Below, piece after piece: positions 45,932-54,717 of a stretch of DNA of 64,000 nucleotides. The stretch is taken from the NCBI RefSeq assembly GCF_902729355.1, contig NZ_CACVCC010000006.1:37190-101189 (forward strand), in the 5' to 3' direction. Positions within the stretch are counted from its first letter, which is position 1, and every line of letters begins with the position of its first letter. Under the pieces are notes generated by a model. That model was not told the DNA's origin. It was given only the letters and a program-made list of their open reading frames with translations, and did no database searches. This DNA is from Streptococcus sp. S784/96/1. GTDB lineage: Bacteria; Bacillota; Bacilli; Lactobacillales; Streptococcaceae. The position numbers and the translations under genes were made by a program.

Positions 45932-46801
45932 TTACACCTTCTCTTTCACATTTTTACCAAGGATTCCTGCTGGACGAACCAAAAGAATCAAAATTAAAAT
46001 CACATACACAACAGCATCTTTATAGGTTGAAATACCAAGAACGTAAGTAAATGTTTCTAATATACCAATTACAACACCTCCTAGAGCAGCTCCAGGAATA
46101 ATTCCAATTCCTCCAAGTACTGCGGCTACAAAGGATTTAATCCCAGGAGCCATCCCCATAAGTGGTTCGATTGAGTTGTAATAAAGACCAATTAGGACAC
46201 CAGCCGCTCCAGCCAAAGCTGAACCAAGAGCGAAAGTAAAACTGATTGTTGTGTTGACATTTATCCCCATCAACTGAGCTGCATTACCATCAACAGAAAC
46301 AGCACGCATAGCTTTACCCATCTTAGTTTTCTTAACAATAAATTGCAAACCAATCATAAGTATCAAAGAGGTTACTAAAATAATGATTTGATGACTATCA
46401 ATTGTAAAAGCACTAAAATCGTAACGAACCTTTTCAATAACTTGAGGGAATGCACGTTTTTCACTTCCAACAAAATATTGCATGCCATATTCCAAAAGGA
46501 AGGACACCCCAATCGCAGTAATTAGTGCAGCTATTTTTGTTGAATTCCGCAAGGGACGATAGGCTAAAAATTCAATCAACATCCCAATACATGCTGTTAT
46601 CATCATTGTTAACACTAAAGCGATAAAGAAATTTATCTGGAGGGTGTTGATAAGATAATAACCAATGAAGGCACCTAGCATATAGATATCTCCATGAGCA
46701 AAGTTAATCAACTTTAATATTCCATAAACCATGGTATAACCCAAAGCTAGGAGGGCATACACACTTCCTAGAATTAAACCATTGACCAATTGTTGGATCA
46801 T
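45932..46801 (-). CDS. livH: Branched-chain amino acid ABC transporter permease LivH
   Basis: This is 289 residues from the ATG at 46801; the longer frame to 46930 lies in the intercistronic leader. LivH features: LVNGLILGSVYALLALGYTM, NFAHGDIYMLGAF, and the coupling loop MGKAMRAVSVDGNAAQLMGI. It forms the channel with LivM. Confidence 0.94.
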   Translation of the reverse strand: MIQQLVNGLILGSVYALLALGYTMVYGILKLINFAHGDIYMLGAFIGYYLINTLQINFFIALVLTMMITACIGMLIEFLAYRPLRNSTKIAALITAIGVSFLLEYGMQYFVGSEKRAFPQVIEKVRYDFSAFTIDSHQIIILVTSLILMIGLQFIVKKTKMGKAMRAVSVDGNAAQLMGINVNTTISFTFALGSALAGAAGVLIGLYYNSIEPLMGMAPGIKSFVAAVLGGIGIIPGAALGGVVIGILETFTYVLGISTYKDAVVYVILILILLVRPAGILGKNVKEKV

Positions 46802-46836
46802 CTGTTTATTTACCAATCTTTCTATAAAATAACAAT

Positions 46837-46864
46837 ATCTGGGAAGACAGTTTGCTTCCCAGAT
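46837..46864 (-). terminator. Intercistronic hairpin livJ-livH
   Basis: ATCTGGGAAG (on minus, 46855-46864) pairs perfectly with CTTCCCAGAT (46837-46846). Lying between the binding protein and the permease genes, it may act as a partial terminator or mRNA stabiliser so that LivJ is made in excess. Confidence 0.6.
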
Positions 46865-46940
46865 TAATATAACTTCTTTTTCAGTGATATGCAAGAAGGA
46901 TGAATTAACAAATTCCTTTCTTACATTCAAACTAATATGA

Positions 46941-48098
46941 CTAGTCAGCTTTTACGACTGTTGAAGAAGTCACTTTACCATCAGTCAAGCCAATCATAAC
47001 GGCTGATTTTACTGGGTTATGTGTCTCATCAATTGTCATTGTTCCTGTTACACCTTCAAAATCTTTAACTTTAGCAATATTTGCTGCAATATCTTTAGAT
47101 GTTTTAGCACCTTCAGCAGCACTCACTGCTAAATAGACTGCATCATACGAAAGTGCTGCAAACATTGAAGGTTCTTCACCATATTTTGCTTTATAGGCTT
47201 TAACAAACGCTGCTGCTTTATCAGAAGCTTCAGCTGAGAAACCCGAAATATAGAAAACGTTATCAACATTGTTAGCGCCGGCTAATTCAATCATACGACT
47301 ATCCGCTAAACCATCAGAACCTACGATTGCTTTCTCAATTCCCATCTCACGAGCTTGTTTAATAATTGAACCCGCTTCTTCATAGTAACCTGGCATAACA
47401 ATCACTTCATAGTCAGCTGATTTGATTTTTGAAAGAGCTGCTTGGAAATCCGTATCTTTAGCTGCAAAGGTTTCTTCAATGACGATATCACCTTTATATT
47501 TTTCTTTAAAGACTTCTGCAATTCCTTTAGAGTAATCCGAAGAATTATCATAATAAAGAACAACTTTCTTAGCTTTTAACGTATTTGTCACATAGTTAGA
47601 TAAAACAGCACCTTGATAGCTATCAATAAAGGTTGTACGGAAAACATATTCATTAACCTTACCATCTGCACCAATTGTCAGAGAATCTTGTGTTCCTGAA
47701 GGTGTAACCATCGGAACACCCGCAGATGTAATATTTGGAATAGTTGCTGCAACTGCACCAGATGTAGCAGGTCCTACCATGACATTAACTTTATTCTCTG
47801 TTACTAATTTAGTCGCTACAGTTGCAGCCTCAGCATTTTCAGATTTATTATCTTGGGTAACGACTTCTAATTTCTCGCCTGTTGCCTTTAGTTCTTCTAT
47901 AGCAAGTTCGGCACCATTTTTTTCTGCAGTACCATATGCTGCTGTACTACCTGATAATTCAAAATTAAGGCCAATCTTCAAAGTATCTCCAACTTCCGTT
48001 CCTAATGCCGAGGAGCCAGCTGATGGTGCCGCACCACAGGCAGCAAGAACTACTGAACTTGTAAAAGCAAGCATTCCAAATGTTAATTTTTTCTTCAC
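46941..48098 (-). CDS. livJ: Branched-chain amino acid ABC transporter binding lipoprotein LivJ
   Basis: This is a 385-residue periplasmic-binding-fold protein (type I, LIVBP) with a lipoprotein signal (FTSSVVLAACGAAPS, lipobox LAAC). Its start codon is GTG at 48098, with AAGGAG nine bases upstream. The promoter reads TTGCAA (48164-48169), 17 bases, TATACT (48141-48146) on the minus strand. Motifs such as NFELSGSTAAYG and MVGPATSGAVAATIP match LivJ. First gene of livJHMGF. Confidence 0.95.
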   Translation of the reverse strand: MKKKLTFGMLAFTSSVVLAACGAAPSAGSSALGTEVGDTLKIGLNFELSGSTAAYGTAEKNGAELAIEELKATGEKLEVVTQDNKSENAEAATVATKLVTENKVNVMVGPATSGAVAATIPNITSAGVPMVTPSGTQDSLTIGADGKVNEYVFRTTFIDSYQGAVLSNYVTNTLKAKKVVLYYDNSSDYSKGIAEVFKEKYKGDIVIEETFAAKDTDFQAALSKIKSADYEVIVMPGYYEEAGSIIKQAREMGIEKAIVGSDGLADSRMIELAGANNVDNVFYISGFSAEASDKAAAFVKAYKAKYGEEPSMFAALSYDAVYLAVSAAEGAKTSKDIAANIAKVKDFEGVTGTMTIDETHNPVKSAVMIGLTDGKVTSSTVVKAD

Positions 48099-48204
48099 GA
48101 GATATACTCCTTAATAATTTCTAAAATTTAATACTGTACAAGTATACTGAATTATCTGAAAATTTGCAACACTTTTATCTCAATTTTTATATTTTTTGTC
48201 TCTT

Positions 48205-48477
48205 TTATTTAGTTGCTAATTCTTCTACTTTTTTGGAAAGGCTTCCAACAAAATTCTGATCAATTTTTTGCAAGTGAGATGGCAAAACACGCTTTACAAA
48301 TTTTTGTTTTTCAATCATTGGGATAAGATCATTCACATCTGTTGTATTCACATAGAGGAGAACATAACGCAATTTTTTGGAATGGTAAAAAATATCACCA
48401 AATTTATTTAATTTACGAGCATCACGATTATAGTAAAGATACACTGCTAAACTCATTCGTTCTTGTTTTTCAAACAT
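48205..48477 (-). CDS. ylbG: YlbG family protein (DUF2129/UPF0298)
   Basis: This 90-residue cytoplasmic protein (MFEKQERMSLAVYLYYNRDA, then GDIFYHSKKLRYVLLYV) matches the YlbG/UPF0298 family. It lies between livJ and clpP on the same strand. Function unknown. Confidence 0.85.
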   Translation of the reverse strand: MFEKQERMSLAVYLYYNRDARKLNKFGDIFYHSKKLRYVLLYVNTTDVNDLIPMIEKQKFVKRVLPSHLQKIDQNFVGSLSKKVEELATK

Positions 48478-48505
48478 GATTTTTCCTTTCTACCTTATTT
48501 TTACA

Positions 48506-48659
48506 CTAGTCATTATTGACTGCACCTGTCATATCGTTTTTATTGGCACATATTTTATCGACTGCTACGGCCGGCTTCCCTTTGACAATAAAGTTTAGTG
48601 AGGCTGAATGTGTTGTACTCTTGGCATCATTAGGGGCAATCAGTAATAAATCTGTTGAT
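48506..48659 (-). pseudogene. Orphan coding-like remnant
   Basis: On the minus strand a frame without a start reads TDLLLIAPNDAKSTTHSASL, then NFIVKGKPAVAVDKI and a stop at 48506-48508, with a TGA just upstream in frame. It reads like the C-terminal ~50 residues of a lost gene. I do not recognise the family. Confidence 0.3.
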
Positions 48660-48725
48660 TTTCAAAATGTATACTCCCAATAATACAACACTTTTATTGT
48701 ACCATAATTCCAAATCCGCAACAGC

Positions 48726-48749
48726 AAAAAAGCAGGGAACCCCTGCTTT
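48726..48749 (-). terminator. clpP terminator
   Basis: AAAGCAGGG and CCCTGCTTT (48729-48749) with a 3-base loop, followed on the minus strand by Ts, just downstream of clpP. Confidence 0.8.
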
Positions 48750-48755
48750 GGCAAC

Positions 48756-49346
48756 TTAATTTAAATTATTATTTTCCATGATAGCATCAATGAACCCATA
48801 TTTAAGCGTCTCTTCTGCGCTCATCCAGTAATCACGTTCAGCATCTTTATGAACTTGCTTAATGGTTTTACCAGAATTGTCTGCCAAGATTTTTTCCAAG
48901 CGGTTACGTGTTTTGAGTAGGTGTTCTGCTGCAATAGCCATATCTGTCTGTTGGGTCCCTCCACCAGTCCCCCCCATAGGTTGGTGGATCATATACTCAG
49001 CATTTGGAAGCATAAAGCGTTTACCTTTGGCACCTGATGAGGCAATGACAGTTCCCATTGAGGCCGCCATCCCCATAACTATAGTTTGCACATCAGCCTT
49101 GATAAAGTTCATTGTATCAACAATCGCAAGCCCTGCTGACACTGAACCGCCTGGTGTATTTACATAAAGGTAAATATCCTTTGTATGGTCTTGCGCATCT
49201 AAAAATAATAGCTGGGCAATCACTGAGTTCGCCATATTATCCTCAACTGGACCTGTTAACATAATAATACGGTCTTTTAAAAGACGTGAATAAATATCAT
49301 AAGAACGCTCACCGCGTGAAGTTTGCTCAATAACTACAGGAATCAT
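48756..49346 (-). CDS. clpP: ATP-dependent Clp protease proteolytic subunit
   Basis: This 196-residue serine peptidase forms a tetradecamer with ClpX or other Clp ATPases. Catalytic Ser in [15 protein letters not shown], His in [11 protein letters not shown], and Asp in DAERDYWM are present. The promoter carries CIRCE and CtsR-type sites, so it is heat- and stress-controlled. Confidence 0.97.
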   Translation of the reverse strand: MIPVVIEQTSRGERSYDIYSRLLKDRIIMLTGPVEDNMANSVIAQLLFLDAQDHTKDIYLYVNTPGGSVSAGLAIVDTMNFIKADVQTIVMGMAASMGTVIASSGAKGKRFMLPNAEYMIHQPMGGTGGGTQQTDMAIAAEHLLKTRNRLEKILADNSGKTIKQVHKDAERDYWMSAEETLKYGFIDAIMENNNLN

Positions 49347-49379
49347 AGTTTTCCTCTTTTCTTCTTATTTCTTAATGCT

Positions 49380-49409
49380 ATTATATGCTTTTAGTCAGCA
49401 AAGGTCAAA
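49380..49409 (-). promoter_or_regulatory. clpP promoter with CtsR-type operator
   Basis: On the minus strand TTGACC (49403-49408), 17 bases and TATAAT (49380-49385). On the plus strand AGTCAGC-AAA-GGTCAAA (49393-49409) matches the CtsR repeat (A/G)GTCAAA-NAN-(A/G)GTCAAA at 12 of 14 half-site bases and covers the -35. Confidence 0.7.
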
Positions 49410-49424
49410 TAAAAAAACTTATTT

Positions 49425-49451
49425 TTAGCACTCATTTCACAAGAGTGCTAA
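49425..49451. promoter_or_regulatory. CIRCE element (HrcA operator)
   Basis: TTAGCACTC - 9 bases - GAGTGCTAA is an exact CIRCE inverted repeat, lying upstream of the clpP -35. Confidence 0.93.
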
Positions 49452-49661
49452 AACACTTGAAAATGAAAGAGCAAACCCAATTGCCCCTTCTCATATTGAT
49501 GATATAATCAACCCCAATTCTTCTCGGCTTAGCAACACGAAGAACTCTAAGCAATCATTTTTTATCATCCTCAAATTCTGACGACTGACCTAAATAATAG
49601 GTCGCCCGAACCTCGTTGTTCTCTAGTTTTCAAACAACGACCTAAATAGGTCACACGGGAC
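49452..49661. other. Gap between upp and clpP with repeated AGGTC hairpins
   Basis: CCTAAATAATAGGTC, GACCTAAATAGGTC and GGACCTATTTAGTCC occur in tandem around 49590-49672, overlapping the upp stop. These may fold as the upp terminator. No gene is seen. Confidence 0.45.
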
Positions 49662-50291
49662 CTATTTAGTCCCAAAGAGTCGGTCGCCGGCATCTCCAAG
49701 CCCTGGGACGATGTAGCTTTGTTCATTTAGTTTTTCATCAAGGGCTGCTGTATAGATATCAATGTCTGGATGCGCAGCTCTGAGTTTTGCAACTCCTTCT
49801 GGCGCAGCTACTAAGCAGACAAATTTAATATTAGTAGCACCGCGTTTTTTCAATGAATCAACACCTAAAATAGCTGAACCACCTGTCGCAAGCATTGGGT
49901 CAACTAAGAAGACCTGACGTTGCTCAATATCTTCTGGAAGTTTCACTAAGTATTCAACCGGCTCAAGTGTTTCCTCATCACGGTACATTCCGATGTGTCC
50001 CACTTTTGCGGCTGGGACAAGACTCAAAAGACCATCAACCATACCGATACCCGCACGCAAAATTGGAACGATTGCTAATTTTTTACCAGCCAACTGCTTT
50101 TGAATAGTTTTTGTAATCGGCGTCTCGATTTCAACATCTTCAAGTGGAAGATCACGCCATACTTCATACCCCATGAGCATAGCAATTTCATTAACTAACT
50201 CACGAAAGTCTTTCGTAGAGGTCGTTGTACGACGTAAAATAGACAACTTATGCTGAATTAGTGGATGTGCAATAACTTGGAAATTTCCCAT
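49662..50291 (-). CDS. upp: Uracil phosphoribosyltransferase
   Basis: This 209-residue enzyme makes UMP from uracil and PRPP (pyrimidine salvage). The PRPP motif [15 protein letters not shown], the N-terminal [12 protein letters not shown] and the uracil-binding [15 protein letters not shown] are present. Confidence 0.97.
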   Translation of the reverse strand: MGNFQVIAHPLIQHKLSILRRTTTSTKDFRELVNEIAMLMGYEVWRDLPLEDVEIETPITKTIQKQLAGKKLAIVPILRAGIGMVDGLLSLVPAAKVGHIGMYRDEETLEPVEYLVKLPEDIEQRQVFLVDPMLATGGSAILGVDSLKKRGATNIKFVCLVAAPEGVAKLRAAHPDIDIYTAALDEKLNEQSYIVPGLGDAGDRLFGTK

Positions 50292-51002
50292 GAGAGAACC
50301 TCTTTCTATATACGTTTGTGTTTAATATTATAGCAAAAAAGTAAGCGGTTGACCATTATTTTTGTAAAACTAGCCATGCCGTACACAGGAGAGAATTTCA
50401 CAAAATAAGTTCCACTTTAATTTCTCAAATAGATATTAAAAGTGATTCGATACTATACATACCTGCTTGTTCAAATCTGTCAAGAAACTCTACAGATAAA
50501 AACTTTTCTTAATTATTTCGACGAACAATAATAAATGCATAAATGTTTTAAAATACTGTTATCTTATAATAAAAATCTCTCCCTATCCGAAGCAGTTCAG
50601 ACAAGAAGAGTAATTACATTTATTATTGGCAAGGAAAAGTGTTCTCACTTCTGACCTTTTAATGTGGATAGAATTTGATGCAGTAGTTATAGTCATTTAA
50701 AATCAAAATATGATAACTTATATTCACAATTTTTTGGACAGTTAGTCTTATGTTTTAGGGATGCTCCAAGAGTCTAGGAGCCCTTTGGAGGTGAAAATAA
50801 AGCCAGCAAAGTCGGCGTCAAAACCTCCTAACGCAGTTCCACTGCTATTTTTAAACCTAATATCTCCGTTAGCTTTTTAGTTTTAAAGCTAACCTGACAA
50901 TTGGCAGAATATAGTCAATCGTCTTTTGACCATGGTCTCAACTGTCTGTGTTGAGCGACCTTATATTCTCTTTTTAAGCTGACGCTAAAAACTTTAACTT
51001 GT
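50292..51002. other. Gene-free gap
   Basis: No supportable gene is found in about 700 bases. Stop-rich frames on both strands and short folded stretches suggest decayed DNA. The upp promoter lies at its left end. Confidence 0.4.
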
Positions 51003-51040
51003 GATAGTGGGATAGAAGTCAAGACTTCTATCCCACTATC
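51003..51040. terminator. 38-bp near-perfect palindrome after fucO
   Basis: GATAGTGGGATAGAAGTC (51003-51020) pairs perfectly with GACTTCTATCCCACTATC (51023-51040) around a central AA. It lies just downstream of the rhamnose operon and is probably a terminator, though neither strand has a long T run. Confidence 0.65.
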
Positions 51041-51059
51041 ATGACAAACCATATTCTCT

Positions 51060-52211
51060 TTAGAACAATTCTTTATAAAAAGCAATTGTTTCTTCAAGAG
51101 TTGGCATGAATGGGTTACCTGGTGCACAGGCATCAATTAGGGCATTCTTAGAGAGATATTCAAAATCAAAATCTTCTTCCTTGATATCTAATTCTGTCAA
51201 TTTTTTAGGAATACCAACTGTTTCTGATAAGCGTTCAATGTTGGCAATGGCAAAATCTGCACATTCCTCATCTGTTTTACCTTCTGTGACAAATCCAAAG
51301 GCTTTGGCAACATCACGGAAAGCTACTGGCACCCGTTTAGCATTTTCACGTTCAATAATTGGTAATAGCATCGCACAACAAACACCGTGTGGCAAGTGAT
51401 AAACAGCACCTAATTGGTGGGCCATAGAATGGACATAACCAAGACCAGCATTATTGAAAGACATGCCACCAAGGAAAATCGCATTAACCATTGCTTCACG
51501 CGCTTCAATATCTTGCCCATTTGCAACGGCACGAGGTAAGAATTCATTGATTAACTCAATAGCACCGATTGACAATTTCTTCGTCACGCCATAGGCACCT
51601 GGAGTAACAAGTGCTTCAATAGCATGTGTCAATGCATCCATACCAGTTGCTGCTGTCAATGTTGCTGGTTTAGAAAGCATAAGTTCTGGGTCATTAACTG
51701 ACATCAGCGCAAGACTGTTTTTATCTACCATAACCATTTTGACTTTGCGTTCTTCATCAGTAATAACATAGTTAATGGTAATTTCAGCCGAAGTTCCAGC
51801 TGTTGTATTGATTGCGACAACTGGTAGCCCTTTATTATCAGATTTATGGAGACCTTCAAGCTCTTGTGGAGTTTTATCATTTGTTGCCATGACTGAGATA
51901 CAGCTAGCAGCATCTTGAGGTGAACCTCCACCAACTGAAACAATAAAATCACAGTCATTTTCTTTCAACACTGCAAGACCATCATAAACATTTTTAGTTG
52001 ATGGGTTCGGATCGACATCTTCAAAGACGACGTAAGCAATACCTGCTGCATCAAGCGGTGCAGTCACTTTAGGCAGAATATCACTACCAGCAATAAAATG
52101 GTCAGTGACGACTAAAGCTTTCTTGAAACCAAGTTCAGCAACATGGGCACCAAATTCATTGATAACACCACGACCAATAAGGTTGACTGAAGGGACATAA
52201 AAAGTTGACAT
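51060..52211 (-). CDS. fucO: Lactaldehyde reductase (iron-containing alcohol dehydrogenase)
   Basis: This 383-residue group III Fe-dependent dehydrogenase reduces L-lactaldehyde, the cleavage product of rhamnulose-1-phosphate, to 1,2-propanediol. NAD-binding GGGSPQDAASC, INTTAGTSAE and metal-ligand histidines in GLGYVHSMAHQLGAVYHLPHG are present. It is the last gene of the rhamnose cluster, separated from rhaD by a terminator-like hairpin and its own candidate control sites. Confidence 0.9.
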   Translation of the reverse strand: MSTFYVPSVNLIGRGVINEFGAHVAELGFKKALVVTDHFIAGSDILPKVTAPLDAAGIAYVVFEDVDPNPSTKNVYDGLAVLKENDCDFIVSVGGGSPQDAASCISVMATNDKTPQELEGLHKSDNKGLPVVAINTTAGTSAEITINYVITDEERKVKMVMVDKNSLALMSVNDPELMLSKPATLTAATGMDALTHAIEALVTPGAYGVTKKLSIGAIELINEFLPRAVANGQDIEAREAMVNAIFLGGMSFNNAGLGYVHSMAHQLGAVYHLPHGVCCAMLLPIIERENAKRVPVAFRDVAKAFGFVTEGKTDEECADFAIANIERLSETVGIPKKLTELDIKEEDFDFEYLSKNALIDACAPGNPFMPTLEETIAFYKELF

Positions 52212-52253
52212 AAGAGACTCCTTTATTTTAAATACAATATGAATAAATGTTTA

Positions 52254-52310
52254 TCTATAAATAATTAAAAATTTCAAAGCTATTTATAGATTTTTTGTAA
52301 TCGTTTTCTT
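52254..52310 (-). promoter_or_regulatory. Inverted repeat and candidate cre upstream of fucO
   Basis: TCTATAAATA (52254-52263) is inverted at 52281-52290 (TATTTATAGA) with a 17-base spacer. TGTAATCGTTTTCTT (52296-52310) fits the cre consensus with one mismatch. This suggests separate, catabolite-sensitive control of fucO. Confidence 0.45.
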
Positions 52311-52375
52311 CTTTATTTTATTATTAATCTAGCCAAAACACAAGAAATTTTGTTGATTTTTTCACATATTTTTTC

Positions 52376-52404
52376 AAAAAGTTAAGAGCCTAACTGCCCT
52401 TAAC
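52376..52404 (-). terminator. Hairpin between rhaD and fucO
   Basis: On the minus strand GTTAAG...CTTAAC (52381-52404) with interior GC/GC pairs is followed by TTTTT. It may end most rhaBAD transcripts before fucO. Confidence 0.55.
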
Positions 52405-52429
52405 CCATTATTTAAACACGCTTCAATAT

Positions 52430-53251
52430 TTACAGGTCAAGAAACCCTGCATGTGGTGTTTGTCCAAAATAATCTGCAATTTCTTGCAATTCTTGATCTG
52501 TAATTTCTTGAAGTATTTGACCACCTTGCGCACCAACTTGAGAAAAAATCATAGCAGCTTTTTCGATAACTTCAACAAGACCATAGGTTTCATCAAGTGA
52601 AACTCCCGAAGCAAACAAACCATGATGTGGCCAAAGGACTGCTTGGAATTCTGACATTTTTGCTGCTGTCGCTTCACCAATAGCATTTGTACCTGGGGTC
52701 ATGTAAGGAATCACCCCAATGCCTTCTGGAAAGACGACGATTGATTCTGCCTGCATTTTCCAAAGAATACGTGATAAATGACGTTCATCCAAAGGTTGTG
52801 TAAAACTCATCGCGATCAGGTTTGTTGGATGGCAATGGAAAACAACGCGTTGCTCAGGATTCACTTTGAGCCGCTCAATATGACTGAGCAAATGGCTTGG
52901 AAACTCTGACGTTGGTTTACCACCGTCTTCAAATCCCCAAACGACATCATAAGATTTACCATCTTCAGAAATTTTAACAAGACCGAGGTCCAATGTTGGA
53001 CGGTCATACACATTACGGAAGTAACGCCCAGTCCCTGTTACCAAATAATAAAAACCAGCAATAGCCGAAGCATCAAAGCCAAGTTCATAAGTCGCTTTGA
53101 CCTCTGAAACATCTTCAAAACCTTCTACTTCCTCTGCTAAAAGTCGATAAGAAACGTTACCACCATTACGCTCATCCCAATACCGAAGATAAGACTCGCG
53201 CGTCACCTCACGCATGTTTTTTACAAATGATGAATCAACAAATTTTGTCAT
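52430..53251 (-). CDS. rhaD: Rhamnulose-1-phosphate aldolase
   Basis: This 273-residue class II (zinc) aldolase splits rhamnulose-1-phosphate into dihydroxyacetone phosphate and L-lactaldehyde. Zinc-ligand histidines are in VVFHCHPTNLIA and VLWPHHGLFASG, and GNVSYRL is the phosphate-binding segment. Third step of the pathway encoded here. Confidence 0.93.
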   Translation of the reverse strand: MTKFVDSSFVKNMREVTRESYLRYWDERNGGNVSYRLLAEEVEGFEDVSEVKATYELGFDASAIAGFYYLVTGTGRYFRNVYDRPTLDLGLVKISEDGKSYDVVWGFEDGGKPTSEFPSHLLSHIERLKVNPEQRVVFHCHPTNLIAMSFTQPLDERHLSRILWKMQAESIVVFPEGIGVIPYMTPGTNAIGEATAAKMSEFQAVLWPHHGLFASGVSLDETYGLVEVIEKAAMIFSQVGAQGGQILQEITDQELQEIADYFGQTPHAGFLDL

Positions 53252-53259
53252 TTTTCTGA

Positions 53260-53334
53260 TACTAGAGGGAATTTACGGACAGAGCGAAAATAGGAGATTT
53301 TCCTCTAGTAGAATCTATCATTTTCGCAGAGTCC
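53260..53334. other. Interleaved inverted repeats between rhaA and rhaD (possible pseudoknot)
   Basis: Stem 1: TACTAGAGGGAA (53260-53271) with TTTCCTCTAGTA (53299-53310), 11 of 12 pairs. Stem 2: GGACAGAGCGAAAAT (53277-53291) with ATTTTCGCAGAGTCC (53320-53334), 12 of 15 pairs. The halves alternate, so both cannot form as simple hairpins; they could make an H-type pseudoknot or two alternative folds in the rhaA-rhaD message. Confidence 0.5.
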
Positions 53335-53448
53335 ATAACTCGAGTTCAACGACTCGAACCCCTTTATTTCCTTTCCTTTTTATGTTTGAACCCTTTGCTA
53401 AGCCTTGCAGACGAGTTCAATTTCTTTCAGTTATTTTATTAAGTCTTT

Positions 53449-54705
53449 TTAACGCGTTGCTAAGATTTCTTTTTCGTATGCTTGCACTTCTTTAAGCCAA
53501 TCAAGACCTACTGGAACGCCATTTTGCTCACAGAAATAATTCCATACATCCGCATATGGGAAGTCTTTGAGTTCTTCTGTATAAGCCAAACGTGCCGTGA
53601 AATCAAATTTATTTTCCAATTCTTTCAATTCTGCAGTTGGTTCAAGCATGGCTTTCAAAAGTGCTTTTTGAGTGTTTCTGGTACCGATGACCCAAGCAGC
53701 CACACGATTGATTGTCGCATCAAAGAAATCAAGTCCAATAACGGTCTTATCAAGTAGATTGTTACGAACAATTTCTTTAGCAATATCCTGCAATTCATCA
53801 TCCATAATGACAACGTGGTCAGAATCCCAACGCACTGGACGTGACACATGGAGCATCAAGTTCTTTTCACTAAAGAGTGACAATGAAGACAATTTATTTG
53901 AAATCACTTCTGTTGGATGGAAATGCCCAGCATCTAACAAAATCGCTTTATTGCGTGTCAAACCATAACCCATGTAAAATTCATGCGAACCCACGGTATA
54001 AGCTTCTGCACCAAGCCCAAAGAGTTTACTTTCAACGGTATCAACATTATACGCTTCATCAATTTCTTCTGAGAAAATGGCATCAAGTGATTCCATGAGA
54101 CGTTTGCGAGGAGATAGGCGGTCAACTGGATTATCTTTGAAACCATCTGGAACCCAGAAATTCGTGTAGCAAGTTTGACCAAGTTCTTTCCCAAAATATT
54201 CAGCAACACGGCGACTGCGTTTTCCGTGTTCAATCCAGTAATCACGGACTTCCTTGTCAGGGTGAGAAAGTGTGAAACCATCTTTCATCATTGGGTGTGA
54301 GAAGAACGTTGGATTGAAATCTAGTCCAAGACCTTGTTCTTTTGCCCAAGCAACCCATTTTTCAAAGTGTTTTGGCTCAATCTCATTCAAATCTACCGTC
54401 TCATCCGTATCAAGATAAATGGCATGAAGATTCAATTTGTGTTTTCCAGGAATGAGAGAATAAGCCTTTTCGAGGTCCGCACGTAATTCATCTGGCGTAC
54501 GAGCTGCTCCAGGATAATTTCCTGTTGACATGATACCACCGGTCAACTCTCCGTCTGGATTAAGGAAACCATTTACATCGTCTCCTTGCCAGCAATGCAT
54601 TGAGATTTTGACCTCTTGCAATTGTTTCAAAACGGCATCTGTGTCTACACCGATGCTAGCGTATTTTGCTTTTGCTTCTTGATAGCGTTGTTCTACTGTT
54701 GTCAT
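53449..54705 (-). CDS. rhaA: L-rhamnose isomerase
   Basis: This 418-residue enzyme converts L-rhamnose to L-rhamnulose and needs Mn2+. The N-terminal [14 protein letters not shown], the metal site region [17 protein letters not shown] and [14 protein letters not shown] match RhaA. Second gene of the operon. Confidence 0.95.
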   Translation of the reverse strand: MTTVEQRYQEAKAKYASIGVDTDAVLKQLQEVKISMHCWQGDDVNGFLNPDGELTGGIMSTGNYPGAARTPDELRADLEKAYSLIPGKHKLNLHAIYLDTDETVDLNEIEPKHFEKWVAWAKEQGLGLDFNPTFFSHPMMKDGFTLSHPDKEVRDYWIEHGKRSRRVAEYFGKELGQTCYTNFWVPDGFKDNPVDRLSPRKRLMESLDAIFSEEIDEAYNVDTVESKLFGLGAEAYTVGSHEFYMGYGLTRNKAILLDAGHFHPTEVISNKLSSLSLFSEKNLMLHVSRPVRWDSDHVVIMDDELQDIAKEIVRNNLLDKTVIGLDFFDATINRVAAWVIGTRNTQKALLKAMLEPTAELKELENKFDFTARLAYTEELKDFPYADVWNYFCEQNGVPVGLDWLKEVQAYEKEILATR

Positions 54706-54717
54706 CTTATTCTCCTA

